Positions 34,112-42,391 of a stretch of 64,000 nt of DNA are shown in pieces. Source of the DNA: Microtetraspora niveoalba (GTDB taxonomy: Bacteria > Actinomycetota > Actinomycetes > Streptosporangiales > Streptosporangiaceae); the NCBI RefSeq assembly GCF_001570405.1, contig NZ_BBYM01000035.1, positions 1 to 64,000 of the forward strand, in the 5' to 3' direction. Each line of letters starts with the position of its first letter. Positions within the stretch are counted from its first letter, which is position 1. The notes under the pieces are model-generated. The model saw nothing but the letters and a program-made list of their open reading frames with translations, did no database searches and was not told the DNA's origin. Position numbers and translations under genes: made by a program.

Positions 34112-36358
34112 ATGACTTCGTTTCTCGGACGTCTCGGCGGGTGGTGCGCCCGGCACGGGCGCATCGTGCTCGCGTTCTGGGTGCTCGCGGCGGGCCTGCT
34201 CACCGCGAGCACCGTCGTGTTCGGCAGCCCGGTCAGCAACAACGTCGCCATCCCCGGCACCGACGCGCAGCGGGCCCACGAGCTGATGCGCGAGGGGTTC
34301 GGCCCCGGCTACGACGTCGGCGGCACCGTCCAGCTCGTGCTGTACACGGCCGAGGGCACCCTCATGTCGAAGGACCGTGAGAAGGCGGTCGACGACACAC
34401 TGGGCCGGATACGGAAGGTCCCGCACGTCGTCGAGGCGCAGACGCCGTACCGGATGGGCGGCATGGCGTCCAACCAGCGCATCGGCCTGATCACGGTGAA
34501 GCTGGCGGGGCAGAACAGCGCCAAGCTGGGCGAGACCGCGAGCGCGCTCGTCGCGGCGGCGGAGCCGGCGGCGAAGGCGGGTGTCGAGGTGGTGCCCGCG
34601 ATGTCCGCCTCCCCGGCCGACAAGGAGATCAAGACCGGCGCCAGCGAGATCATCGGCGTGGCCGTCGCACTGCTGGTCCTGCTGTTCGCCTTCGGCACGC
34701 TGGTCGCCGCGCTGATCCCCGTCTTCACCGCACTGGTCAGCATCGGCGTCGGCCTCGGCGTGATCGGCCTGCTCGGCCATGTGATGGACGTCCCCAAGGT
34801 CGCCTCGATCATGGCCACGATGATCGGGCTCGGCGTCGGCATCGACTACGCGCTGTTCCTGCTCTCGCGGCACCGCAGGCTGCTGGCGGACGGCGTGCCG
34901 GTGCGTGAGTCGGTGCGGCGCACGGTGGCGAGCTCCGGCGGCGCGGTCGTCTTCGCGGGCGGCACGGTCGTCATCGCGCTGAGCGCCCTGACGCTGGCCG
35001 GGTTCCCGATGCTGCGCACGCTCGGCTGGGTCACCGGCATCTCCGTCGTGACCGCCGTGCTCACCTCGGTCACCCTGGTGCCCGCGCTGCTCGGCCTGCT
35101 CGGGCACCGCGTCAACGCGCTGCGGTTGCCGCTGGTGGGGCGGGTCGCGAGCCGGGGCGCCCATGGCACCGCGACCGGGTGGGCGGCGCTCGGCACGTGG
35201 GTGGCCGGCCGCCCGTGGCGGGTGCTGACCGCCACGGTGGTGGTGCTCGCCGCGCTGGCCGCCCCGGTGGCGGGGCTGAAGCTCGGCTCCCTCGACCAGG
35301 GCTACTCCGACCGGGGCACCGCCGAGCGTCGGGCGTACGAGCTGGTGTCGGTCGGGTTCGGGCCCGGCGCGAACGGGCCGCTCGTCGTCGTCGCCGAACT
35401 GGACCGCGAGATCGCCGACACCGATCCGGCCGACCCCCTCGTACGGGACCTGACCCGGCGGCTCCAGCGCACCGAGGGCGTCGCGCACGTGTCGCCGGCC
35501 AAGGTCAACGAGAACGGCCGGTCGGTGCTCGTGCAGGCGATCCCCGAGTACGCGCCGAGCGACCCGCGCGCCCTCGACGTCGTGTCCCGGGTGCGCGCGA
35601 TCGAGATCCCGGGCATGAGCGTCCACGTCGGCGGCGAGGTCGCCGGGCTCGCGGACGCCGGCGACCGCATCATGGGCCGGACCCCGCTGGTGGTCGCGGT
35701 CGTCGTGCTGCTCAGCGCGCTGCTCCTGCTGCTCGCCTTCCGCGCCCCGCTCGTGGCGATCAAGGCGGCGCTGATGAACCTGGTCTCGCTCGGCACCGCG
35801 TTCGGGGCGCTGGCCGTGGTGTTCTCCATGGGCCTGGGCAGCCGCCTGGTCGGCATGGACCCGCCCTTCTCCCCGGACGGCACGTTCGTGCAGACGTTGT
35901 TCTTCTCGGTGCCGATCGACACGTACGTCCCGCTGATGCTGTTCGCGGTGCTCTTCGGGCTGTCGATGGACTACGAGGTGTTCCTGCTCACGTCCGTACG
36001 GCAGGCGTACGCGCGGACCGGGGACAACCGGGCCGCGGTGGCCGAGGGCCTGGGGGCGACCGGGCGGGTGATCACCTCCGCCGCGCTGATCATGGTGGCG
36101 GTGTTCACCGCGTTCGTCGCCTATCCCGACCCGCTGGTGAAGGTGTTCGGCGTCGGGCTCGCGGTGGCGATCGCCGTGGACGCGACGATCATCCGGGGTT
36201 TCCTGGTGCCCGCCACGATGGTGCTGCTGGGGCGGCTCAACTGGTGGATCCCGCGCTGGCTGGACCGCGTCCTGCCGAACACCTCGATCGAGGGCCACGA
36301 GGACGAGCCGGCGGAGGCGGCGCCGGACCGGGGCCTCACGACGGCCGGGCGTCACTGA
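34112..36358 (+). CDS. MMPL family transporter
   Basis: About 748 residues (start at 34112; 34094 would add six). It has the RND/MMPL plan: TM1, a large extracytoplasmic loop, TM2-6, a second loop and TM7-12. The conserved core GVGIDYALFLLSRHRRLL and its second-half counterpart LSMDYEVFLLTSVRQAY carry the acidic residues thought to couple the proton gradient. Family members export lipids, siderophores or drugs across the membrane; the cargo is unknown. The 3' end overlaps the convergent WD40-kinase gene by 23 bp. Repression by the divergent TetR protein is likely. Confidence 0.92.
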   Translation: MTSFLGRLGGWCARHGRIVLAFWVLAAGLLTASTVVFGSPVSNNVAIPGTDAQRAHELMREGFGPGYDVGGTVQLVLYTAEGTLMSKDREKAVDDTLGRIRKVPHVVEAQTPYRMGGMASNQRIGLITVKLAGQNSAKLGETASALVAAAEPAAKAGVEVVPAMSASPADKEIKTGASEIIGVAVALLVLLFAFGTLVAALIPVFTALVSIGVGLGVIGLLGHVMDVPKVASIMATMIGLGVGIDYALFLLSRHRRLLADGVPVRESVRRTVASSGGAVVFAGGTVVIALSALTLAGFPMLRTLGWVTGISVVTAVLTSVTLVPALLGLLGHRVNALRLPLVGRVASRGAHGTATGWAALGTWVAGRPWRVLTATVVVLAALAAPVAGLKLGSLDQGYSDRGTAERRAYELVSVGFGPGANGPLVVVAELDREIADTDPADPLVRDLTRRLQRTEGVAHVSPAKVNENGRSVLVQAIPEYAPSDPRALDVVSRVRAIEIPGMSVHVGGEVAGLADAGDRIMGRTPLVVAVVVLLSALLLLLAFRAPLVAIKAALMNLVSLGTAFGALAVVFSMGLGSRLVGMDPPFSPDGTFVQTLFFSVPIDTYVPLMLFAVLFGLSMDYEVFLLTSVRQAYARTGDNRAAVAEGLGATGRVITSAALIMVAVFTAFVAYPDPLVKVFGVGLAVAIAVDATIIRGFLVPATMVLLGRLNWWIPRWLDRVLPNTSIEGHEDEPAEAAPDRGLTTAGRH

Positions 36359-39300
36359 CTCCCGGCTCGCACGTCGCGCGGTACGGCACGTCGGGGACGA
36401 GCCGGGACCAGTCCCCTTCGGACGGGCCGCCGCCGGCGCGCAGGCAGAGGGCGCGGAAGGCGTCGTCCGGGTCGAGGTTCCGGGTCACGACGGTGCCGTC
36501 GGCGGCGACCGAGGACAACGTGCGGCCGTCCGGGCCGAACGCGACCGCGACCACGTCGTCGGTGTGGTCGGTGAACGGCAGGCCGATCGGGCGGTGGGTC
36601 GCGACGTCCCACAGCCGGACGGTGTCGTCCGCACCCGCCGTGGCGACCGTCCGGCCGTCCGGGGAGTAGGCGGCGGCGATCACCGGCTCAGTGTGTCCTT
36701 CCAGCGGCGGATCGGCCGGCCGTCCGGTTCCGGGGTCCCAGATCCAGGCGCGCGCGTCGACCGCCGGGCCCACCTGTCCCGCGCAGGAGCACTCGTTCTC
36801 GCCGCGGACGACCAGGCCGCCGCCGTCCGGGCTGAACGCGAGCGCCTCGCTGCTGTGCTCCCTGGCGAACGGCTTGCCCGGGGCGCCGGACGCGACGTCC
36901 CACAGCATGGTCCGGTCGGGAGCGCCGAGCGCGAGCGTCCGGCCGTCGGGGCTCCAGACGAGCGTGGTCACCAGGGACGCCTTCATGTCCCCGGACGGCC
37001 GGAGCCGCGCCGTGTCGTAGAGCCGGACCTTGCCCCGCGCGTCGGACAGGGCGAACGTCTTCCCGTCGGGGCTGAACGACAGGGCGAAGACCTCCTCCGG
37101 ATGGTCGAAAGTGTTCTCCGGCAGCAGGATCCGGTCGCGTTCGCGTCCGGCCGCCACGTCGATCAGCGACACGACCGTGTTGGAGCGGACGGTCGCGAAC
37201 GTCTTCCCGTCCGGCGAGAACGCCATCGCGGGGACCACGACGGCGGTGGCGTTGAGCGTGTCCCACCGGGCATCCCAGGGGCCCGCGACGTCCCGCCCGA
37301 TCTGCTCGCCGGTCCGGCGGTTCCAGAAGCGCACCGCCTTCGCCGAGACCGTGGCGATCGTCGTGCCGTCCGGGCTGAACAGCGCGCCCAGCACGCGGCC
37401 ACCCGGTGAGCCGTCGGCCGTGCGCAGCCGTACCGGGTGGGTGAACGCGCGCGCGTCGAGGGTCCGGACGGTGCCGTCGAACCCGCCGACCACGAGCCGG
37501 TCGCCGTCACCGGAGAACGCGACCGAGATGGGCCAGAATCCCGGATAGTCGAACCGGCCCAGCTCCCTCATCGTGACGGGGTCCCAGACCTGCACCGCCC
37601 AGCCGCTGGCCGTCGCCAGCACCGCGCCGTCGCGGCTGAACGCGGCGGTAGCGACCAGGTCCCGCTCGCCGGCGCCCTTCGGCGCATGGCCGGTACGCGG
37701 AGCGGCGGGCCGGCCCGGCGTCAGCGTGACGACGTCGAGACCCGCGGCGAGCGCGATCCGCGCGCCTCCGGGGGCGACGGCGATGTCCTCCGCGCTCAGC
37801 TCCCGGTCCGCCCGGCCGTTCTTCCCGGAGCCGAGACGCGCGATCCGCTCGGGCCCGTCGAGCCGGTAGAGATCGACGTGGCCGTCCTCCTGCTGCAGCG
37901 CGGCGTACTCGCCCGCCGGGTCGGTCCCGATCCGGTACGCCTCCGGCAGCCCGGGGACCGGGGTCAGATCCGGCAGCCGGAGCAGGCGCTCCCGGTCGCC
38001 GGTCGTGGTGACCAGGTGGCGAGGGGACGCCGTGAAGCGGGCGAAGTCTCCCGGCACCTCCCCGCGTGACTTCCCCGTGGCCGCGTCCGTCACCTTGTAG
38101 GTGCCCGCGGTGCTTCCCGTCAGGAGCAGCCGCCCGTCCGCGCTCAGCTCGCAGTCGGATCCACCCTCGGCCATCCCGGAGACCGTGCTCGTGCGCCGGC
38201 CGGACGCGACGTCCCAGAGTTCGAGCTCGCCGCCGGTCAGCACCGCCTCGGTCGTCCCGTCGGCGCTGTGGCAGGCGGCGTCGACCGACGGCGGGCCGAA
38301 GACGGCCAGCTCACGCTGGGCCAGCGAGCCGAGCACGGCCGACCGGGCCTCGGCGGTGGCGGAGACGCGCCAGGCGGCGAGGCTCAGCCGCATCGCGGCG
38401 ACCGGGTCCGGCGCGCGCAGCTCCCGCACCTCGGCGGCCAGGCGGTCGGCCACGGCGACGTCCCTGCGCTCGTCCGCCCTGGCCCGCTCCGCCTGCGCGA
38501 TGGCGCGCTGCGCCACGGCGGCCCTGCGCTGGGCATCGGCGTCGCGGCGCAGGACCTCCGCGAGGCCGCCGAGCGCGACCGCGACGGCGAGTAGCGTCGC
38601 CAGGGCCGCCACCGCCGTACGGCGGCGCCGGGTGCGCCGCCGGGCCAGGGACGCGCTGGCGTCGAGGAAGGCGCGTTCCCGCCGGTTGAGCGTGATGTGC
38701 CGGCGGGCGGTGGCCGCCCACTGCATGGCGGCGTCGAGCCCGGCGCCGCCGAGCAGGTCGGCGTCCTTGCGGCCGCCCGCCTCCCAGTCACGCGCCGCCA
38801 GACGGACGCGGTGGTGCGTCGGAAGCCCGGCCCGCTCGTCGGCGATCCAGTCGCGCAGCCGCGACCACGCCTGCGGCACGGCGGCGTTGGCCAGGCTCAC
38901 CCGGCCGCCCGCGCGGGTCACCAGACCGGCGGAGACGAAGCGGTCCAGCACGGCGGCCGGGCCGGTCTCCTCGCCGTCCGCCGCCATGCCGCGGGTCGCG
39001 CCGTCGGCGTCGTCGTGGAACTCGGCCTCCTCGACGGCGTACAGCTCGTTCTCCGGGCCGATCATGCGGAGCAGCATCCGCGGCACGGCGGCCCGCTCGG
39101 CCTCCGGCAGGGACGAGTACACCTCCTCGGCCGTTTCGCCCAGCTCGGGGGCGGACGCGGCGAGCGTCTCGGGAGGCCGCACGGTCGCCGCCGTGTCGCT
39201 GCCCCGGGTGAGGAGCGACCCGCGCGGCGCGGCGGTACCGCCGAGAAGGCCGAGCAGGAGCTCGCGCGAGGTCGGCCGCGCGCCGGGGTCCTTGCTGAGC

Positions 39301-40022
39301 GCCCCGGACACGAGCGCGCGCAGCGGCTCGGGCAACGGGCTGAGGTCGGTGTCGGCGGTCAGGATCTGGTGCACGACCGCGGCGACGTTGTCCCGCTGGA
39401 ACGGGGCCGAGCCGGTCGCGGCGAACACCATCACCGCGCCCCAGGCGAAGACGTCGGCGGCGGGCCCGGCCGTTCCCCCGGAGAACAGCTCGGGCGCCAT
39501 GTAGGCGGGCGTGCCGACGAGCCCGCTGTCGGCGGTGAGCGAGCCCTCCAGGATGCGGGCGATGCCGAAGTCGATGACCCGCGGCCCGTCCGCGCCGAGC
39601 AGGACGTTGTCCGGCTTGAGGTCCCGGTGCACGACGCCCGCCTCGTGGACGGCGGCCACCGCCGTCGCCACGCCGGTGGCGAGCCGGTGCAGGTCGTCGC
39701 CCGCGTACGGCCCGGCCCGCTCCACCGCCGAGCGCAGGCTGGGGCCGTCCACGAACTCGCTCACGATGTACGGCCGGTCGCCGTCGAGATCGACGTGCAG
39801 GATCTTGGCGGTGCAGAACGACGACACCCGCCGGGCGGCCGCGACCTCCTTGGCCGGGGGACGGCGCAACCCGTCCGCGTGCAGGGCCTTCAGCGCCACA
39901 CGCACGCCCTCCGCGTCGTACGCCTCGTAGACGACGCCCTGGCCGCCGCTGCCGAGGCGGCTCGCCAGCGCGTACTCCCCGACGCGCACGGGGTCACCGG
40001 GTAAGAGGGGGGTCGGACTCAT
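36336..40022 (-). CDS. Ser/Thr protein kinase with WD40 propeller
   Basis: 1228 residues. The kinase domain (~10-270) has LGSGGQGVVYEA, Lys45, HRDLKPDN (132-139) and DFG (151-153). Residues ~310-490 resemble the winged-helix part that follows the NTPase in nSTAND1 proteins, but no Walker A motif is present. A transmembrane helix (~490-515, TAVAALATLLAVAVALGG) and an Ala/Arg coiled stretch follow. The rest (~600-1210) is a series of WD40 repeats with FSPDG-type strands, probably one or two propellers outside the membrane. It is probably a receptor kinase sensing a protein or wall ligand. GGGAG lies 8 bases before the ATG. Confidence 0.9.
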   Translation of the reverse strand: MSPTPLLPGDPVRVGEYALASRLGSGGQGVVYEAYDAEGVRVALKALHADGLRRPPAKEVAAARRVSSFCTAKILHVDLDGDRPYIVSEFVDGPSLRSAVERAGPYAGDDLHRLATGVATAVAAVHEAGVVHRDLKPDNVLLGADGPRVIDFGIARILEGSLTADSGLVGTPAYMAPELFSGGTAGPAADVFAWGAVMVFAATGSAPFQRDNVAAVVHQILTADTDLSPLPEPLRALVSGALSKDPGARPTSRELLLGLLGGTAAPRGSLLTRGSDTAATVRPPETLAASAPELGETAEEVYSSLPEAERAAVPRMLLRMIGPENELYAVEEAEFHDDADGATRGMAADGEETGPAAVLDRFVSAGLVTRAGGRVSLANAAVPQAWSRLRDWIADERAGLPTHHRVRLAARDWEAGGRKDADLLGGAGLDAAMQWAATARRHITLNRRERAFLDASASLARRRTRRRRTAVAALATLLAVAVALGGLAEVLRRDADAQRRAAVAQRAIAQAERARADERRDVAVADRLAAEVRELRAPDPVAAMRLSLAAWRVSATAEARSAVLGSLAQRELAVFGPPSVDAACHSADGTTEAVLTGGELELWDVASGRRTSTVSGMAEGGSDCELSADGRLLLTGSTAGTYKVTDAATGKSRGEVPGDFARFTASPRHLVTTTGDRERLLRLPDLTPVPGLPEAYRIGTDPAGEYAALQQEDGHVDLYRLDGPERIARLGSGKNGRADRELSAEDIAVAPGGARIALAAGLDVVTLTPGRPAAPRTGHAPKGAGERDLVATAAFSRDGAVLATASGWAVQVWDPVTMRELGRFDYPGFWPISVAFSGDGDRLVVGGFDGTVRTLDARAFTHPVRLRTADGSPGGRVLGALFSPDGTTIATVSAKAVRFWNRRTGEQIGRDVAGPWDARWDTLNATAVVVPAMAFSPDGKTFATVRSNTVVSLIDVAAGRERDRILLPENTFDHPEEVFALSFSPDGKTFALSDARGKVRLYDTARLRPSGDMKASLVTTLVWSPDGRTLALGAPDRTMLWDVASGAPGKPFAREHSSEALAFSPDGGGLVVRGENECSCAGQVGPAVDARAWIWDPGTGRPADPPLEGHTEPVIAAAYSPDGRTVATAGADDTVRLWDVATHRPIGLPFTDHTDDVVAVAFGPDGRTLSSVAADGTVVTRNLDPDDAFRALCLRAGGGPSEGDWSRLVPDVPYRATCEPGVSDARPS

Positions 40023-40098
40023 GCGACGGCTCCCGGGCGATGAGGTGATCTAGGTGGTTATCGACCGGGGTGCGTGAGATGTCACAGAGTCCGGGGAG

Positions 40099-40755
40099 TC
40101 ACATCCGGGAGCGTGCGGACGGCCGGTCGGCGAGGATGCGGGCGCGGACGCGGCGGCGGGCCCGCGTGACGGAGAGGGCGACCGCGGCGACCAGGACGGA
40201 GGCGATGATCGCCTGGGGGCTCACGTCCTGCGGGGCCGTCGTGAGGTGCTGCGCCGACGCCTTCGTCGCGGAGATCTTCTGCGCCCGCTCCACGCGCTCC
40301 TTGACCTTCTCGGGGTAGCCGTAGCCGACGACGGAGTTCTGGTCGCGGATCTTGATCTTGACCTGGCCGCCGTCGATGTTGCCCTCGATCGTCTGGATCC
40401 TGTTTCCGATGACCTTGGTCACGATGCCCACGTGGTCGATGCCGCTGATCGTCCCGGTGCCGTTCCAGTCGTAAAACACGAGGGCGCCGGGGACGGGTTT
40501 CCCGCCCCAGGCGCCCTGCTCCTTGAACCACCTGGCATGGCCGACGGTCCACGCGAACTGGCCGAACCAGTCGTCGTAGCCCAGTTGGCGCGCGCCCCAG
40601 GACAGGAACATGTCGCACCAGGGCTGGTCGGAGTAGTCGTCGTCGTGCTCGACGTTGTTGTACCACTGGCCGTACTTGGTGTGGCCGTTGCGCTGCACGC
40701 TGTAACCGACCTGCGAGCGCAGCAGGTCGAGCAGCTTCGTCATCTCTGGGCTCAT
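40099..40755 (-). CDS. CHAP-domain amidase/peptidase with C-terminal membrane anchor
   Basis: 218 residues. The CHAP (NlpC/P60-like) domain spans ~10-150, with the catalytic Cys47 in QPWCDMF, His108 in GIDHVGIV and a polar third residue near IEGN (124-126). Enzymes of this type cleave peptidoglycan amide bonds. No signal peptide is seen. Residues ~184-198 (IIASVLVAAVALSV) are hydrophobic and are followed by an Arg-rich tail, predicting a tail-anchored or N-out protein. It may be a wall-remodelling or phage-endolysin-derived enzyme. It is divergent from the PaaI thioesterase gene across an AT-rich spacer. Confidence 0.85.
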   Translation of the reverse strand: MSPEMTKLLDLLRSQVGYSVQRNGHTKYGQWYNNVEHDDDYSDQPWCDMFLSWGARQLGYDDWFGQFAWTVGHARWFKEQGAWGGKPVPGALVFYDWNGTGTISGIDHVGIVTKVIGNRIQTIEGNIDGGQVKIKIRDQNSVVGYGYPEKVKERVERAQKISATKASAQHLTTAPQDVSPQAIIASVLVAAVALSVTRARRRVRARILADRPSARSRM

Positions 40756-40909
40756 ACGGAAGGGGGCCTCTGTTCGTCGGGGGTCCTACGTGACGACGGA
40801 GGCTAGCCATCTCAAAAGGGATGTTCAACGCCAGATATGCACAAACCAAAGCTTCTTTACCTAAACATGGGCAAACTACCCCAAATGCTGAGATGGATGG
40901 AACGCGTTC

Positions 40910-40915
40910 TAGAAT
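40910..40915 (+). promoter_or_regulatory. candidate -10 element for leaderless PaaI gene
   Basis: TAGAAT ends 7 bases before the ATG at 40923. No Shine-Dalgarno sequence is present, so transcription probably begins at or next to the start codon. The -35 region (TGCTGA, 40886-40891) is weak. Confidence 0.45.
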
Positions 40916-40922
40916 CACGGGC

Positions 40923-41549
40923 ATGACGATGGATCTCGCCCCCGAACACGATGAGGAGACGCGGCTCTCGGCTCAGGCCGTGCTCGCGCAGCAGGTCAGA
41001 GAGCTGGTGGACGCGGTGGTGCTCACCGATGTGAGCGAGGACGAGATGACCGCCGTCACCGCCGAGCTGGTGGCGCTCACCGAGCGCCTCAAGGCGGCCC
41101 GCCGCGACCGTCCGCCGGTCCCCGAGCTCACCCGGGGCGGGTTCCGGCACCTCGGCAACGCCGTCACCGGCGCCTGCAACCCGCACGCCCTGCCGCTGGT
41201 GATCGAACGCGACGCCGAGGGCTCCCGCGCCGACCTGGAGTTCCGTCCCACGCACGAGGGGCCGCCCGACAGCGTGCACGGCGGCGTCAGCGCGATGATC
41301 CTCGATCACCTGCTCGGCGACGCCGCGGCGGCGGCGGGCCGGGCCGGCATGACCGGCACGCTGACCATCCGCTACCGGCAGCGTGTGCCGTACGGGCGGC
41401 TGGTCGTGGGCAGGGCCGCCGCGACCCGGACCGAGGGGCGCAAGACCTGGGTGGACGGCACGATCAGCCTCCCGGACGGCACCGTGCTGGTGGAGGCGAC
41501 CGGCCTGTTCATCACGCCGGCCCCCTGGGTGAACGCCGTCGCCGAGTGA
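40923..41549 (+). CDS. PaaI family hot-dog thioesterase
   Basis: 208 residues. The C-terminal part (~95-200) is a hot-dog fold with the PaaI/4HBT signature VHGGVSAMILDHLLGDAA and a downstream TLTIRYRQRVPYGRL strand. The N-terminal ~75 residues are a helical extension seen in actinobacterial homologues. It probably hydrolyses an acyl-CoA; the substrate is unknown. The gene has no Shine-Dalgarno sequence but a -10-like TAGAAT just upstream. It is convergent with a short-chain dehydrogenase gene 19 bp away. Confidence 0.85.
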   Translation: MTMDLAPEHDEETRLSAQAVLAQQVRELVDAVVLTDVSEDEMTAVTAELVALTERLKAARRDRPPVPELTRGGFRHLGNAVTGACNPHALPLVIERDAEGSRADLEFRPTHEGPPDSVHGGVSAMILDHLLGDAAAAAGRAGMTGTLTIRYRQRVPYGRLVVGRAAATRTEGRKTWVDGTISLPDGTVLVEATGLFITPAPWVNAVAE

Positions 41550-41567
41550 GACCGCCCGGCCGCGGGC

Positions 41568-42317
41568 TCAGTACCCGGCGCCGGTCAGCAGGCCGCCGTC
41601 GATCGTGAACTCGCTGCCCGTGCAGTAGCTCGCCCGGTCGGAGGCGAGGAAGGCCACGACGTGGGAGACCTCCACCGGCTGGGCGAAGCGCTTGATCACC
41701 ATCGCCTTCACGAACTGCTCGCCGTCCACCTCGGCCATCAGCTCCGGGTTGGCGACCATGGACGTGTTGATCGCGCCGGGATGCACCGAGTTCACCCGGA
41801 TCTTGAAGGGGGCCAGCTCCCGCGCCGCCGCCTTCGTGAGACCGCGTACGCCGAACTTCGAGGCGGAGTAGGCCGACAGCCCGGCGGCGCCGATGAAGCC
41901 CTCGATGGAGGAGATGTTCACGATCGAGCCCGCTCCGGCGGCCTTCATCGGCTCGATCGCCGACTTGACGCCGAGGAACGTGCCCTTGAGGTTCACGTCG
42001 AGCACCCGCTGGTACTCCTCCACGGTCATGTCGGCGATCCGGCGGAACATCAGGATGCCGGCGTTGTTGACCAGCACGTCGAGCCGTCCGTACGTCTCGA
42101 CGGCGGTGGCCACCGCCCGGTCCCAGTCGGCGGGCTGGGTGACGTCGTGGTGGAGGTAGGTCGCGCCGGTCTCGTCGGCCAGCGCCTTGCCCTCCTCGTC
42201 GGTCACGTCGCCGAACACCACGCGGGCGCCCTCCTCGAGGAAGAGGCGGACGTGTGACGCGCCCATCCCGCGCGCTCCGCCGGTGATCAGCGCGACCTTG
42301 CCGTCGAGCATGCCCAT
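41568..42317 (-). CDS. short-chain dehydrogenase/reductase
   Basis: 249 residues, classical SDR. It has the NAD(P) glycine motif TGGARGMG (~13-20), NNAG (~88-91), the catalytic Ser in SIVNISSIEG and YSASK (Tyr-x-x-x-Lys, ~155). The overall sequence resembles 3-alpha(or 20-beta)-hydroxysteroid dehydrogenase and cyclopentanol dehydrogenase annotations; the acid residue after the second strand (GDVTD) favours NAD+. The start at 42317 has GGAGGAAG upstream. The substrate is not known. Confidence 0.92.
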   Translation of the reverse strand: MGMLDGKVALITGGARGMGASHVRLFLEEGARVVFGDVTDEEGKALADETGATYLHHDVTQPADWDRAVATAVETYGRLDVLVNNAGILMFRRIADMTVEEYQRVLDVNLKGTFLGVKSAIEPMKAAGAGSIVNISSIEGFIGAAGLSAYSASKFGVRGLTKAAARELAPFKIRVNSVHPGAINTSMVANPELMAEVDGEQFVKAMVIKRFAQPVEVSHVVAFLASDRASYCTGSEFTIDGGLLTGAGY

Positions 42318-42391
42318 GGCTTCCTCCCGCGTTCGCCCTGTGGCCGCGGCCTCATCCGCACAGTAGGCCGCTCCCGCCTTCCGCCGCTAAC

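Noticed and set aside
34016-36355. 779-codon minus frame
   Set aside because: Antisense to the MMPL transporter, His/Arg/Asp-rich, no start signals.
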